A model generated the notes under the pieces. That model was given only the letters and a program-made list of their open reading frames with translations, did no database searches and had not been told where the DNA came from. A DNA stretch of 39,488 nucleotides from Candidatus Gastranaerophilales bacterium (GTDB taxonomy: Bacteria; Cyanobacteriota; Vampirovibrionia; Gastranaerophilales; Gastranaerophilaceae): positions 1 through 39,488 of the forward strand of contig JAEEHV010000077.1 of the NCBI GenBank assembly GCA_016280955.1. The letters run 5' to 3'. Within the stretch, counting starts at the first letter, position 1. Every line of letters begins with the position of its first letter. This document shows, in pieces, positions 7,875 to 16,038 of the stretch. Both the position numbers and the translations under genes were made by a program.

Positions 7875-8735
7875 ATGATAGATATTACTTTTGAAAATAC
7901 GATAAAACCAATATTAATGTTTTTTGTAAAACATGCTCCGTTTATTTTCGGGGTAATAATCAATGTTATTATAATTATGGTAATCAATAAGATTATTAAT
8001 ATTTTTGAGGCAAAACTAACTGCAAGATTAAAGGAAAAACATTCCGATTCTACACTTTTAAATCTTTTGCCGATATTGGTAAAAGTACTAAAAGCCGTTA
8101 TTATATTTATGCTTTTGGTTGGATTTTTGGAAAGCTTTGGATATAATGTTTCTTCAATTATTGCAGGTTTCGGAATTACAGGTATCGCAGTAGGTTTTGC
8201 CGCTAAAGAAACTATCGGTAACATATTTGGCTCTCTCGGACTTCTGGGCGATAAAGTTTATAAAATCGGTGACTATATCAAGTTTAACGGGCTTGAAGGA
8301 TATGTTGAAAAAATTAACCTTCGTTCCACTTCCATAAGAACACTGGATAATTTTGTAGTCAATGTTGCCAATAATAAAATTGCAAACGAAGAAATTACAA
8401 ATGTTTCCAAGTGCAAAAAAAGAAAAATTGATATAACTGTCGGAATTGAATACGGAACTCCAAACGAAAAAATCGACAGAGCCATTGAAATATTAAAAGA
8501 GATTGCAACAAATAACGAACAGATAATCGGTTCGGGCATGTTTACCACCATTGATGAACTGAACAACAGTTCTATTGATATAAGATTTTTCGGATATACT
8601 ACGGAAACCACCTGGGCAAAATACAAAGTCGTCAAGGGAAATATTATAAGAGAAATTATTCACCGCTACCGTGAAGAAGGAATAAGCTTTGCATTCCCGT
8701 CCACAAGTGTTTATATTGAAAAAAACGGAAACTAA
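7875..8735 (+). CDS. Small-conductance mechanosensitive channel, MscS family
   Basis: A 286-residue protein with two N-terminal membrane helices (about 15-40 and 65-88) and the diagnostic Gly/Ala-rich pore helix SSIIAGFGITGIAVGFAAKE (about 92-112), followed by the NIFGSL and GDYIKFNG segments of the MscS beta domain and a C-terminal alpha/beta domain. It would open under membrane tension to release solutes during osmotic downshock. It follows nifS at three bases with AAAGGAG before its ATG, so it is probably read from the same transcript, although its job has no obvious link with Fe-S assembly. Its end overlaps the converging repressor gene by four bases. Confidence 0.93.
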   Translation: MIDITFENTIKPILMFFVKHAPFIFGVIINVIIIMVINKIINIFEAKLTARLKEKHSDSTLLNLLPILVKVLKAVIIFMLLVGFLESFGYNVSSIIAGFGITGIAVGFAAKETIGNIFGSLGLLGDKVYKIGDYIKFNGLEGYVEKINLRSTSIRTLDNFVVNVANNKIANEEITNVSKCKKRKIDITVGIEYGTPNEKIDRAIEILKEIATNNEQIIGSGMFTTIDELNNSSIDIRFFGYTTETTWAKYKVVKGNIIREIIHRYREEGISFAFPSTSVYIEKNGN

Positions 8736-9352
8736 CCGACAGATTTTATTATTGCAACAATCTTTCCGATTAAAATTAAATCAGTAAAACTCTTTGAACT
8801 GATTGTACGTACTCTGTACTCAGGATTATCTGATTTTATGATAATTTCATCTATATTTTTTGATAATCTTTTAACAAAAAATTCCGAATTATAACAAAAT
8901 ACATAAATTTTGTTATCCTGAATCTGATTACCGTTCCAGTGTTCGACAATAAGTTTATCTCCGTGTTCTATAGTCGGGGACATACTGTTACCGGTTGCAT
9001 TTATCATTGAATATAATTTATTTTTTGAATAATCACTAATCATAGATATTGAGATAGGCAATTTTGTTTTTTCACTGGAAAATACAATACTTCCTTCGCC
9101 GCAGCTTGCAAAAACGTCATTATAATAATCAATATAAATAATGTTGTGTTCTGTTTTCGGCATTGATGCAAACAATTTTACATTAAAAAAATCTTCGGCA
9201 CGTTTCAGTTCGCTTACCGTAACTTCACTGTCATTCTTAATCCTGTTACTGACAGTTTGTCTTGTAATACCTAAACTTTCTGCAAGCATAGACTGATTAA
9301 TTGTTTCACCGAGCTTTGAAGAAAGCAAACATATAAGTTCATCCAGTTTCAT
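8732..9352 (-). CDS. XRE-like HTH plus S24 peptidase repressor (CI/LexA-like)
   Basis: About 206 residues: a helix-turn-helix at 18-40 (QSMLAESLGITRQTVSNRI) and a C-terminal S24 domain. The catalytic serine is Ser123 in GNSMSPT and the base is Lys161 in FFVKRLS. A Cys84-Gly85 bond in ASCGEGS sits where such repressors cleave themselves, so RecA-stimulated self-cleavage and SOS-type induction are plausible. A GTG at 9373 would add seven residues; I prefer the ATG at 9352 with GGTGATG just upstream. It is divergent from two small genes at 9502 and 9723, with inverted half-sites between them (9379-9418). That layout resembles a phage-type control switch, but no phage genes follow. Confidence 0.88.
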   Translation of the reverse strand: MKLDELICLLSSKLGETINQSMLAESLGITRQTVSNRIKNDSEVTVSELKRAEDFFNVKLFASMPKTEHNIIYIDYYNDVFASCGEGSIVFSSEKTKLPISISMISDYSKNKLYSMINATGNSMSPTIEHGDKLIVEHWNGNQIQDNKIYVFCYNSEFFVKRLSKNIDEIIIKSDNPEYRVRTISSKSFTDLILIGKIVAIIKSVG

Positions 9353-9373
9353 CACATCACCATAAATTAGCAC

Positions 9374-9418
9374 TTGACATATTGTATCATATTATCTTAC
9401 AATATATATATAATTGTA
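9374..9418. promoter_or_regulatory. Divergent promoter and probable operator of the S24 repressor
   Basis: Three matching half-sites lie in the gap: ATTGTA (9381), TACAAT (9398) and ATTGTA (9413), forming ATATTGTA-N11-TACAATAT and TACAAT-N9-ATTGTA palindromes. They overlap a plus-strand TTGACA at 9374 with a weak -10 about 17 bases later. The simplest reading is a repressor-operator controlling both directions. Binding is inferred only from symmetry and position. Confidence 0.5.
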
Positions 9419-9501
9419 AATCGTTATTTGATATTTAAACATAATTAGCTTATTTTGTCAAATAACTATCACAAATATTTTGGGTTGGGGTAACAAATTT
9501 T

Positions 9502-9726
9502 ATGATATACAGATACAATGTATCATGCAGTGAAACAAATAGCAAAAACTGGACTCAGACAGCAACAGATTGTTATAACCTTGGTTGTAATTGTTCTAAA
9601 TGCACGATTTATAAATATTATTTTTCAAAAAGTTTATATAAATGCAAAATGAAATACACCGTAATTGAACTTATCCGGAAATTCGGGAAACCTGAAGATA
9701 ACTCAAAAGAGGTGAGTAATTATTGA
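9502..9726 (+). CDS. Small Cys-rich unknown protein
   Basis: A 74-residue protein with six cysteines, four of them in CYNLGCNCSKC (residues 24-34), plus C9 and C48. The central cluster looks like a metal-binding knuckle, followed by a basic helix (MKYTVIELIRKFGKP) that could contact nucleic acid. I know no named family for it. It is the first gene on the plus side of the divergent repressor promoter, with GGGG about ten bases before the ATG, and its stop overlaps the start of the next gene. It is probably under control of the S24 repressor. Confidence 0.7.
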   Translation: MIYRYNVSCSETNSKNWTQTATDCYNLGCNCSKCTIYKYYFSKSLYKCKMKYTVIELIRKFGKPEDNSKEVSNY

Positions 9727-10013
9727 ACAGGATTACAAGTGCGGAAAACGGGAAAAAGGGCGGAAGACCTTATGCAAGCAAATATGTTTCTTGTTTTATA
9801 ATTCCGGGTATTAACACAGTGGTTTTAACAAAAAGGCAGTATGATACCTTAAAGGAAAAATTCGGAAAGGAACTGTTGCAAAAAGCCTTATTAATACTGG
9901 ATAATTGGCTATGTACAAGTCCTGTCGGCATAAAACATAAGGGCAAAAATAACTATGCATATTTTCGCACCGACGGATGGGTAATAAATGAGGCAAGAAA
10001 TTTTATTACTTAA
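9723..10013 (+). CDS. Small basic unknown protein, coupled to the Cys-rich gene
   Basis: A 96-residue protein starting at TTG 9723, chosen because GAGGTGAG stands just before it and the start overlaps the preceding stop (TTGA). The beginning SAENGKKGGRP is a basic tail often seen in phage- and transposon-associated small proteins; the rest has one short helical region (TKRQYDTLKEKFGKELLQKALLILDNW) and no recognised domain. The 3' end overlaps the converging aminotransferase gene by eight bases. Its function is unknown. Confidence 0.65.
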   Translation: MNRITSAENGKKGGRPYASKYVSCFIIPGINTVVLTKRQYDTLKEKFGKELLQKALLILDNWLCTSPVGIKHKGKNNYAYFRTDGWVINEARNFIT

Positions 10014-11247
10014 AACAGAAACCGTCTGTTTTCATTCTGCTGATTACTTCTTTAATTTGTTCTTCCGGACAAACAATAGAAACACGGAAATATCCCTGTC
10101 CGTATTCACCAAATGCATCACCCGGAACAGCTACTACCCCTGATGTTTTCATTAAGTCATCCGTAAATTCCACTGATGTTTTATATCTTGGAGGAATCGG
10201 AAGCCAAAGGTAGAATGTTGCATCAGGTATATAAAAATCACCCCAGCCGAGTTCTTCTTTTAACCCTTTAACCAACAAATCCTGAGTTTTCTTAAACCTG
10301 AGATTTGACTCGGCAATATATTCATCCCCTTCTATAGAATTTATAATTTCAGCTCCGGCTTTTTGAATTGCCTTAAATAGCCCTGAATCTATTGTAGATT
10401 TGAGTTTTCCAAATATTTTAACCGCTTCGGAATTTCCGCAAATCCAGCCTAATCTCCATCCTGTCATTGCGTATGGTTTGGAAAAACTGAAAAATTCTAC
10501 CGCAATATCTTTTGCTCCTTCAATTTCCAAAATACTCAACGGTCTTAATTCGGGTTTAAAATACAACTCAATGTACGCAGCATCAGATATTAACAAAATG
10601 TTATGTTTTTTACAAAATGCTACAATACTTTCCAAATATTCTTTTGTTGCAGTTGCTCCAAGAGGATTGTTTGGGTAGTTAATTATTAATGCTTTAACTT
10701 TATCAGGATTGTATCCGTCACTGATAAGTTGTGCATATACCTTCTCCATGTCGGGCATATAATTGTTTTCGGGCAGAAGCGGAACTGAATATGCTATCCC
10801 GCCTGAAACCTTAACCATTTCTTTGTATGATGCATAACCGGGATCGGGAACCATTATAATTTCTTTTTCATTTTCTTTTGTTGAAGGATTTAAAAGAACT
10901 CTGATAAAATTTGCAAGACCTTCTTTTGAACCTATTAAAGAAAAAATCTCATTATCAGAATCAAGTTCAACATTAAACTTTGCTTTCATACGTTTTGCGA
11001 TAGCATCTCTGAGGTATTTTTCACCTTTGGGTGTTGAATACAAGTGTGCTCCCTTTTCATCCATAGCGGCTATTAAATCATTAATAACCTTTTGCGGAGG
11101 ATTAGCTGTAGGAGCTCCCATAGACAACATAATCGGAGCCCTGTTTTTTGCAGTCAGCTCAGGTGTAATTTTAGCAACAGTTTCCTTTATACGGAACATT
11201 ATATAAGTTTCTAAAGTCTGAACATAATCATTAAAAAATTCACGCAT
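10006..11247 (-). CDS. Class I/II PLP aminotransferase, LL-diaminopimelate aminotransferase-like
   Basis: About 413 residues of the fold-type I aminotransferase family. The PLP lysine is in FSFSKPYAMTGWRLGW, the substrate/cofactor segment NYPNNPLGA is present, and the C-terminus has GYFRVSIVCPEEQI. The size and pattern fit the DapL/AspC-like group making diaminopimelate for lysine and peptidoglycan, or an alanine/aspartate transaminase; specificity cannot be fixed from motifs alone. The start at 11247 has AGGAAG six bases upstream; an upstream ATG at 11262 lacks one. It stands alone and converges with the small gene at 9723. Confidence 0.85.
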   Translation of the reverse strand: MREFFNDYVQTLETYIMFRIKETVAKITPELTAKNRAPIMLSMGAPTANPPQKVINDLIAAMDEKGAHLYSTPKGEKYLRDAIAKRMKAKFNVELDSDNEIFSLIGSKEGLANFIRVLLNPSTKENEKEIIMVPDPGYASYKEMVKVSGGIAYSVPLLPENNYMPDMEKVYAQLISDGYNPDKVKALIINYPNNPLGATATKEYLESIVAFCKKHNILLISDAAYIELYFKPELRPLSILEIEGAKDIAVEFFSFSKPYAMTGWRLGWICGNSEAVKIFGKLKSTIDSGLFKAIQKAGAEIINSIEGDEYIAESNLRFKKTQDLLVKGLKEELGWGDFYIPDATFYLWLPIPPRYKTSVEFTDDLMKTSGVVAVPGDAFGEYGQGYFRVSIVCPEEQIKEVISRMKTDGFCFK

Positions 11248-11350
11248 TCTATACTTCCTCATTCTTCTAACAGTGAATATTCCATATCATAACAACTGCG
11301 GCTAACATAATTATGGATAAATCCACTTTTCCATTATATACCAATATATT

Positions 11351-11662
11351 TTAAAGTGAATAGTTTTTTATTATATTATGCTTAATACAACTGTTAAGAT
11401 ACTCGATAGTATTCATTTTTTCCTTGTAAAGATATTTTAAAAAATTTAGATAAGAGCTTTCCTGCGAACTGAACATAATATTAATTTCAAAACCTTCCGA
11501 ACAAAAAGGTTCATAGTCATAAACAACATAACTGTTGTATTTGCTTTTCCATTCTTTGCGTTCAACTCTGCAATTATTTTCTTCCGCAATATCTTCAAGC
11601 CAACCGACCAAATCACGGCTGATATTTTTTATTTCCAGATATTTATTTTGAATTTTTCCCAT
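11351..11662 (-). CDS. Small unknown protein
   Basis: A protein of about 103 residues (MGKIQNKYLEIKNISRDLVGWLEDIAEENNCR...), mixed alpha/beta in character, with no recognised motif or membrane segment. The frame stays open to a GTG at 11716 which also has an AGG near it, so the start is uncertain; 11662 is preferred because GGAGA lies nine bases before it and the extra 18 residues look less protein-like. It is flanked by gaps of roughly 100 bases on both sides, so probably monocistronic. Confidence 0.6.
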   Translation of the reverse strand: MGKIQNKYLEIKNISRDLVGWLEDIAEENNCRVERKEWKSKYNSYVVYDYEPFCSEGFEINIMFSSQESSYLNFLKYLYKEKMNTIEYLNSCIKHNIIKNYSL

Positions 11663-11772
11663 AATTACAAATCTCCATACAATGATTGTAAAAGAGTCTT
11701 TTTTGTCATAAATCACCTGATAGTTTAATTTATTATAAATATATGGAGTAATGCTTTAGTTTGTGATTTCAG

Positions 11773-12579
11773 TTATAAATTCAAATGAGCGGAACTTACA
11801 ATTTTATCTATATTAAGTTCAACGTCATCTCCCTCTGTTGCAAACCATATTAAATATTCGATATTCCCGGCAGGACCTTTGATTGATGAATATGTGAGTC
11901 CCTTTATAACGTAGCCGAGAGATTTTACATGGTCAGCAATTCGCTGAATAACCGATTTATGAGTGTCTTTATTTTTAACGACACCGCCCTTTTCTACCAA
12001 CTCCTTCCCTGCTTCAAACTGGGGTTTAATAAGACAAATCATCTCATGAAATTCCTCTGCAAGAAGTTTTTTTAAATTCGGAACAACCTTCTCAAGGGAA
12101 ATAAATGACAAATCGGAAACCAAAAGGTCGGCAATCGGTTCATTTTCATTGTATATATCCTGCCTGCTACATATTTTTAAATTTGTTTTTTCAATTGTCT
12201 TTACCTTATCAGAACTTCTTATTTTCCAGTCGAGCTGACCATATCCTACATCAACGGCATAAACAAATTTTGCACCGTTTTGCAGCAGGCAATCCGTAAA
12301 TCCTCCGGTAGATGCTCCGGCATCCAAACATATTCTGTCTTTTGGAGAAAAATTAAATGCATCCAGAGCTTTTTTTAACTTGAAACCGCCCCTTGATACA
12401 TAAGGCATTGTTTTAACTCTGAAATCGTATTCTTTAGTTGTGTCAATTTGATATCCGGCTTTTGTAATTACCTCTGTTCCAATCATAACATTGCCGGCAA
12501 GAATAGCTGCGGATGCCTTGCTTTTGTTTTCAAAATAACCTAAATCTACTAATATTTTATCTAATCTTTCCTTTTTCAA
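11773..12579 (-). CDS. tlyA: TlyA family rRNA 2'-O-methyltransferase
   Basis: A 268-residue protein with an N-terminal S4 RNA-binding domain (1-62) and an FtsJ-type methyltransferase domain whose SAM motif is DAGASTGGFTD (86-96), followed by YAVDVGYGQLDWKIR and LLVSDLSF. TlyA methylates 2'-hydroxyls in 16S and/or 23S rRNA and is named hemolysin A in some annotations. The start is TTG 12579, overlapping the tatD stop by four bases (TTGA), so the two genes are co-expressed. Catalysis is likely; target nucleotides are not known here. Confidence 0.93.
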   Translation of the reverse strand: MKKERLDKILVDLGYFENKSKASAAILAGNVMIGTEVITKAGYQIDTTKEYDFRVKTMPYVSRGGFKLKKALDAFNFSPKDRICLDAGASTGGFTDCLLQNGAKFVYAVDVGYGQLDWKIRSSDKVKTIEKTNLKICSRQDIYNENEPIADLLVSDLSFISLEKVVPNLKKLLAEEFHEMICLIKPQFEAGKELVEKGGVVKNKDTHKSVIQRIADHVKSLGYVIKGLTYSSIKGPAGNIEYLIWFATEGDDVELNIDKIVSSAHLNL

Positions 12580-13355
12580 ATCCTAAAAAACCTTTCAGCA
12601 TTTGTTGTTGTAACATCAATCAATTCGGCAAGAGGCATATTTCTTAATTCTGCTATTTGCTCCGCAACAAATTTGACATAAGCCGGTTTGTTTGGTTTTC
12701 CTCTGTACGGTACCGGAGTGAGATAGGGAGAGTCAGTTTCAAGTACAAGGTTACTAAGCGGAACTTCTCTTGCAACATCTTTCATTTTAACGGCATTTTT
12801 AAATGTTACTACACCACCCAGTGCAATATACCATCCTTTTTTTACACACTCTTTCATAAATTCAACACTTCCGGAAAAACAATGAAAAAGAACACCGTTT
12901 TTTGGATTTTCCTCATTAAGAATACCAAAACAGTCTTTGTGTGCTTCTCTGTCATGAACCACAAGGGGTAACTCCAATCGGTTTGCCATCCTTATTTGCC
13001 TTCTGAAAGCATCTTTCTGCATATCATTGTATGATTTGTCCCAGTAGTAGTCAAGCCCGACCTCTCCTACTGCGACAATTTTTGACTCGGACTTTGCAAG
13101 TTTTTCCATATAATTTTCAATATCATCATTATATATCTTTGCCTGATCAGGGAATAAACCTGTCATAGCATATATGTTTTCATGAGAATTTGCTATCTCA
13201 ATAACCTTTTCAAAAGTTTCAGCACTTACAGAAGGAATTATTGCTTTTTTTACACCAAATGCATCCATATCCGATAACACGGTTTCAATTGTTACATCAT
13301 TTTCTGCAATTATCATGTCTATGTGTGCATGTGTATCAATCAAATAATCTTTCAT
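12576..13355 (-). CDS. tatD: TatD family metal-dependent DNase
   Basis: A 259-residue TIM-barrel hydrolase with the full metal-ligand set: DTHAHID at 7-13 (His9, His11), Glu98 in VGEVGLDYYW, His134 in VVHDREA, His158 in LFHCFSG and Asp208 in LETDSPYLTP. TatD proteins are magnesium-dependent 3'-5' DNases linked with DNA repair or general quality control. It is the first gene of a two-gene unit with tlyA. No unusual features. Confidence 0.95.
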   Translation of the reverse strand: MKDYLIDTHAHIDMIIAENDVTIETVLSDMDAFGVKKAIIPSVSAETFEKVIEIANSHENIYAMTGLFPDQAKIYNDDIENYMEKLAKSESKIVAVGEVGLDYYWDKSYNDMQKDAFRRQIRMANRLELPLVVHDREAHKDCFGILNEENPKNGVLFHCFSGSVEFMKECVKKGWYIALGGVVTFKNAVKMKDVAREVPLSNLVLETDSPYLTPVPYRGKPNKPAYVKFVAEQIAELRNMPLAELIDVTTTNAERFFRI

Positions 13356-13526
13356 ATAAATGATTATAACATCAACAAAATATCTGAAATTTATCGTTGA
13401 TTGTATATAAAGAATAAAGAATTATACAAAATTATAACGTAACAAATATTTACACGGGTAAAATGCTTTAAAGACAAGTTGTTTGGTAACATAACTGTAT
13501 CAAATATAAAAACTCCCCACTATCTT

Positions 13527-13554
13527 TTGTTAATTTATATATTTGTGATAAGAT
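13527..13554 (+). promoter_or_regulatory. Probable sigma-70 type promoter for bamA
   Basis: TTGTTA at 13527 and TAAGAT at 13549 are separated by 16 bases, with a TG just before the -10 box (extended -10). The start codon is GTG at 13585, about 30 bases further. Position and pattern only. Confidence 0.5.
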
Positions 13555-13584
13555 ATTAATATACATTTCTGTGGAGTCCGGTAG

Positions 13585-15492
13585 GTGAAAAATCTATCAT
13601 TAATATATAAAAACTTAATAATTTCAGGATTGGTATTGTTTGCCCTTATAATACCATGCGTTTGTTGTTCTGCAGAAGAAAATGTTGAAGCTGAAAACGG
13701 TTTGGATTTTGCAGAAGAATCTACTTATGATGCAAATACAGCCTACATTAGCGATATTGAAATTTTAGGTGCTAATATTATAAAACCGGAATTCATTTTA
13801 TCCAAAATGTCATTAAAAAAAGGGGAACTTTATGACAAGGAAAAAATGCAGAAAGATTTAAAAACAATCTATAAACTCGGATTTTTCACTGAAAAAATGA
13901 AAGCCGTTCCTGTCAAAAATCCAAACGGTACTATTTCTCTAAAAATAATAGTAGAAGAAAACATCCCAATTACCGACTTCACAATAGAAGGAAATACCGT
14001 TGTTTCATCGGAAGAAATAATGCAATACCTTCTGCCCCTGAAAGGTAAACCGCAAAACATCGCTGCGATTAATCATGCAATGGAGCAGATTAACCAATGT
14101 TATTACAACAAAGGATATATCCTTTCAAAGATTGATTCAATTTATGATGATCCTGACGGAACACTAAACATAAGTATTAGCGAAGGAAAAATTAATTCCA
14201 TATCTATAACAGGAAATGAAAAAACAAAAGAATACGTTATAGAACGTAATATTATGACAGAACCCGGAACTGTTTACAACGAAAATCAAATGAAGCAGGA
14301 CCTGGTAAGATTATATTCCACACAGGCTTTCAAAGATGTAAACAGAACAATTGAAGCAACTCCTGATGATCCGGAAAAATATGATATTACAATTGAACTT
14401 AAAGAACAAAGAACCGCATCCGTTTCAGTCGGCGGCGGTTTGGATTCGGCAACCGGTGTTTTTGGTTCTCTCGCTATATCAGACAATAACTTCAGAGGAA
14501 GAAACCAAAGAATTTCGCTATCCGGCATGGTTGGTTCAGGTGTTCTTATGAGTGACTCCTCAATCCTCAATAAAATGAATTATCAGGCTGAAATCAGCTT
14601 TTTTGAACCGCATTTTCTGAATGCGGATAATTCTCTTATGAGTAAATTATACTTTAGAGATTTGGGCAGCTATCAGATACCGCTCGCAATGGAACGCAGA
14701 ATCGGTATAGAAGGAACTCTTGCTCACAGGCTTAAGATAAACAAAAGAATGTCCTCAACATTAACGGTCGGAGGCGAATATATTAATCTGAGCGAAGGTG
14801 ACTATGCAAGAATAGCAAGTTTATACAATTCTCACGGTTTAAGCATCGCAGACCGTGCCAAAGAACTTGAAGGAGGATACTTCCTTAAAATTGCACCGGG
14901 ATTATCTTATGATTCAAGAGATACAGTAATGAATCCAAGACACGGTGCATTAGCATCTATACGATATGAAGAAGCTTTCGGGCTGGACGGATTTAACAAA
15001 ACAAACGGCAGACTGTCAGGTATGGCGAAAAGATATTTCCCTGTAGCTAAGAAGTCATCTTTCACACTTACCGGAAGAGGCGGTTTGAAAATTCACGGTT
15101 CAAATATGCCTGAAGTTATGGCATATCGTTTAGGCGGACCATATACCATCAGAGGTTACAAGGTTAACGGTGTCGGTACAGGTACATCATTCATAATGGG
15201 TTCTGCAGAGCTGGCAACTCCAATACCATTCTCTGACAGACTGAAAATCAACTTCCTGCAAAATCTTAGAATTACATTCTGGGTTGACGCAGGTACAGTA
15301 TTTAACCCGACAATATCAAGTGCATTATATGACAGACCGTTGCATGCAATTACTGCCGGTGTCGGTTTGAAGATAAATATGCCGGGTGTAGGACCGTTAT
15401 CTATTGACTACGGTTTTCCGCTCACGAATCCGGGACCAAACGGAAACAGAAAAGGTTATTTTACGTTTGGTGTAGGAGATATGATGTACTAG
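13585..15492 (+). CDS. bamA: BamA/Omp85 outer-membrane protein assembly factor with three POTRA domains
   Basis: A 635-residue protein with an N-terminal signal peptide (about 1-30). Three POTRA repeats follow: about 50-125 (YISDIEILGANIIKPEFI), 126-200 (ITDFTIEGNTVVSSEEI) and 201-275 (INSISITGNEKTKEYVI). Residues 285-635 form the Omp85 barrel, with YDSRDTVMNPRHGA and the lid-loop motif IRGY in YRLGGPYTIRGYKVNG, and a final aromatic-ended strand. It inserts beta-barrel proteins in the outer membrane. Proteobacterial BamA has five POTRAs; three is typical of cyanobacterial Omp85. The start is GTG with GGAG nine bases upstream. The following gene encodes its usual partner, a Skp-like chaperone. 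Confidence 0.95.
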   Translation: MKNLSLIYKNLIISGLVLFALIIPCVCCSAEENVEAENGLDFAEESTYDANTAYISDIEILGANIIKPEFILSKMSLKKGELYDKEKMQKDLKTIYKLGFFTEKMKAVPVKNPNGTISLKIIVEENIPITDFTIEGNTVVSSEEIMQYLLPLKGKPQNIAAINHAMEQINQCYYNKGYILSKIDSIYDDPDGTLNISISEGKINSISITGNEKTKEYVIERNIMTEPGTVYNENQMKQDLVRLYSTQAFKDVNRTIEATPDDPEKYDITIELKEQRTASVSVGGGLDSATGVFGSLAISDNNFRGRNQRISLSGMVGSGVLMSDSSILNKMNYQAEISFFEPHFLNADNSLMSKLYFRDLGSYQIPLAMERRIGIEGTLAHRLKINKRMSSTLTVGGEYINLSEGDYARIASLYNSHGLSIADRAKELEGGYFLKIAPGLSYDSRDTVMNPRHGALASIRYEEAFGLDGFNKTNGRLSGMAKRYFPVAKKSSFTLTGRGGLKIHGSNMPEVMAYRLGGPYTIRGYKVNGVGTGTSFIMGSAELATPIPFSDRLKINFLQNLRITFWVDAGTVFNPTISSALYDRPLHAITAGVGLKINMPGVGPLSIDYGFPLTNPGPNGNRKGYFTFGVGDMMY

Positions 15493-15538
15493 TGTAAATT
15501 AGAATATAGTAAACGAATATAACGAAAGGAGTATTGAT

Positions 15539-15985
15539 ATGAAAGGAATTAAATTAGGTATTGCAACACTTGCAGTTATGTTAATAACAGGAATTGCAAA
15601 TGCCGGCGGTGTCGGATATATTGATTACGTTAAGGTAATTGATAACTATGACTATGCAAAACAAGCTACAAAGGAAGTTGACGCAAAAGGCTTAGAAATG
15701 CAGCAATTTCTTGTAGATAAAGAAAAAGAGTACAAATCTCTTGATACACCATTGAAGAAACAAACATTTGAAGAAAGAGTTTCTCAGGAATTCAAATCAA
15801 GAGAAGCTGCTTACATGGCTCTTAAAGAAAAAAAGGAAATGGAAGTATATAACAGAATAAAAGATGCTGCAAAAGCTGTTATGGTAGAACAAAAACTTGA
15901 TGCAATAATGGACTCAAGAGGAGTTTTTGTCGGCGGTGTTGATATTACACAAAGTGTAATAAGCAAGTTAAAAACTGTTAAATAA
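15539..15985 (+). CDS. OmpH/Skp-like periplasmic chaperone
   Basis: A 148-residue protein with signal peptide (cleavage after ANA near residue 22), the conserved start GGVGYIDYVKVID of the OmpH/Skp family, and a long charged coiled coil (about 40-125). Skp-type chaperones hold unfolded outer-membrane proteins in the periplasm for BamA, whose gene lies 46 bases upstream. AAAGGAG precedes the ATG. It is at the short end of the family. Confidence 0.9.
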   Translation: MKGIKLGIATLAVMLITGIANAGGVGYIDYVKVIDNYDYAKQATKEVDAKGLEMQQFLVDKEKEYKSLDTPLKKQTFEERVSQEFKSREAAYMALKEKKEMEVYNRIKDAAKAVMVEQKLDAIMDSRGVFVGGVDITQSVISKLKTVK

Positions 15986-16038
15986 TGTAATAACGCAGGG
16001 TTTTTACCCCGCTTATACAAAAGAATAGGGGAAAAGAT

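Noticed and set aside
15992-16013. Hairpin between ompH and the FlhA-C-like gene as a terminator
   Set aside because: Six-pair stem with a mismatch and no proper T run; the gap is short, so read-through is more likely.
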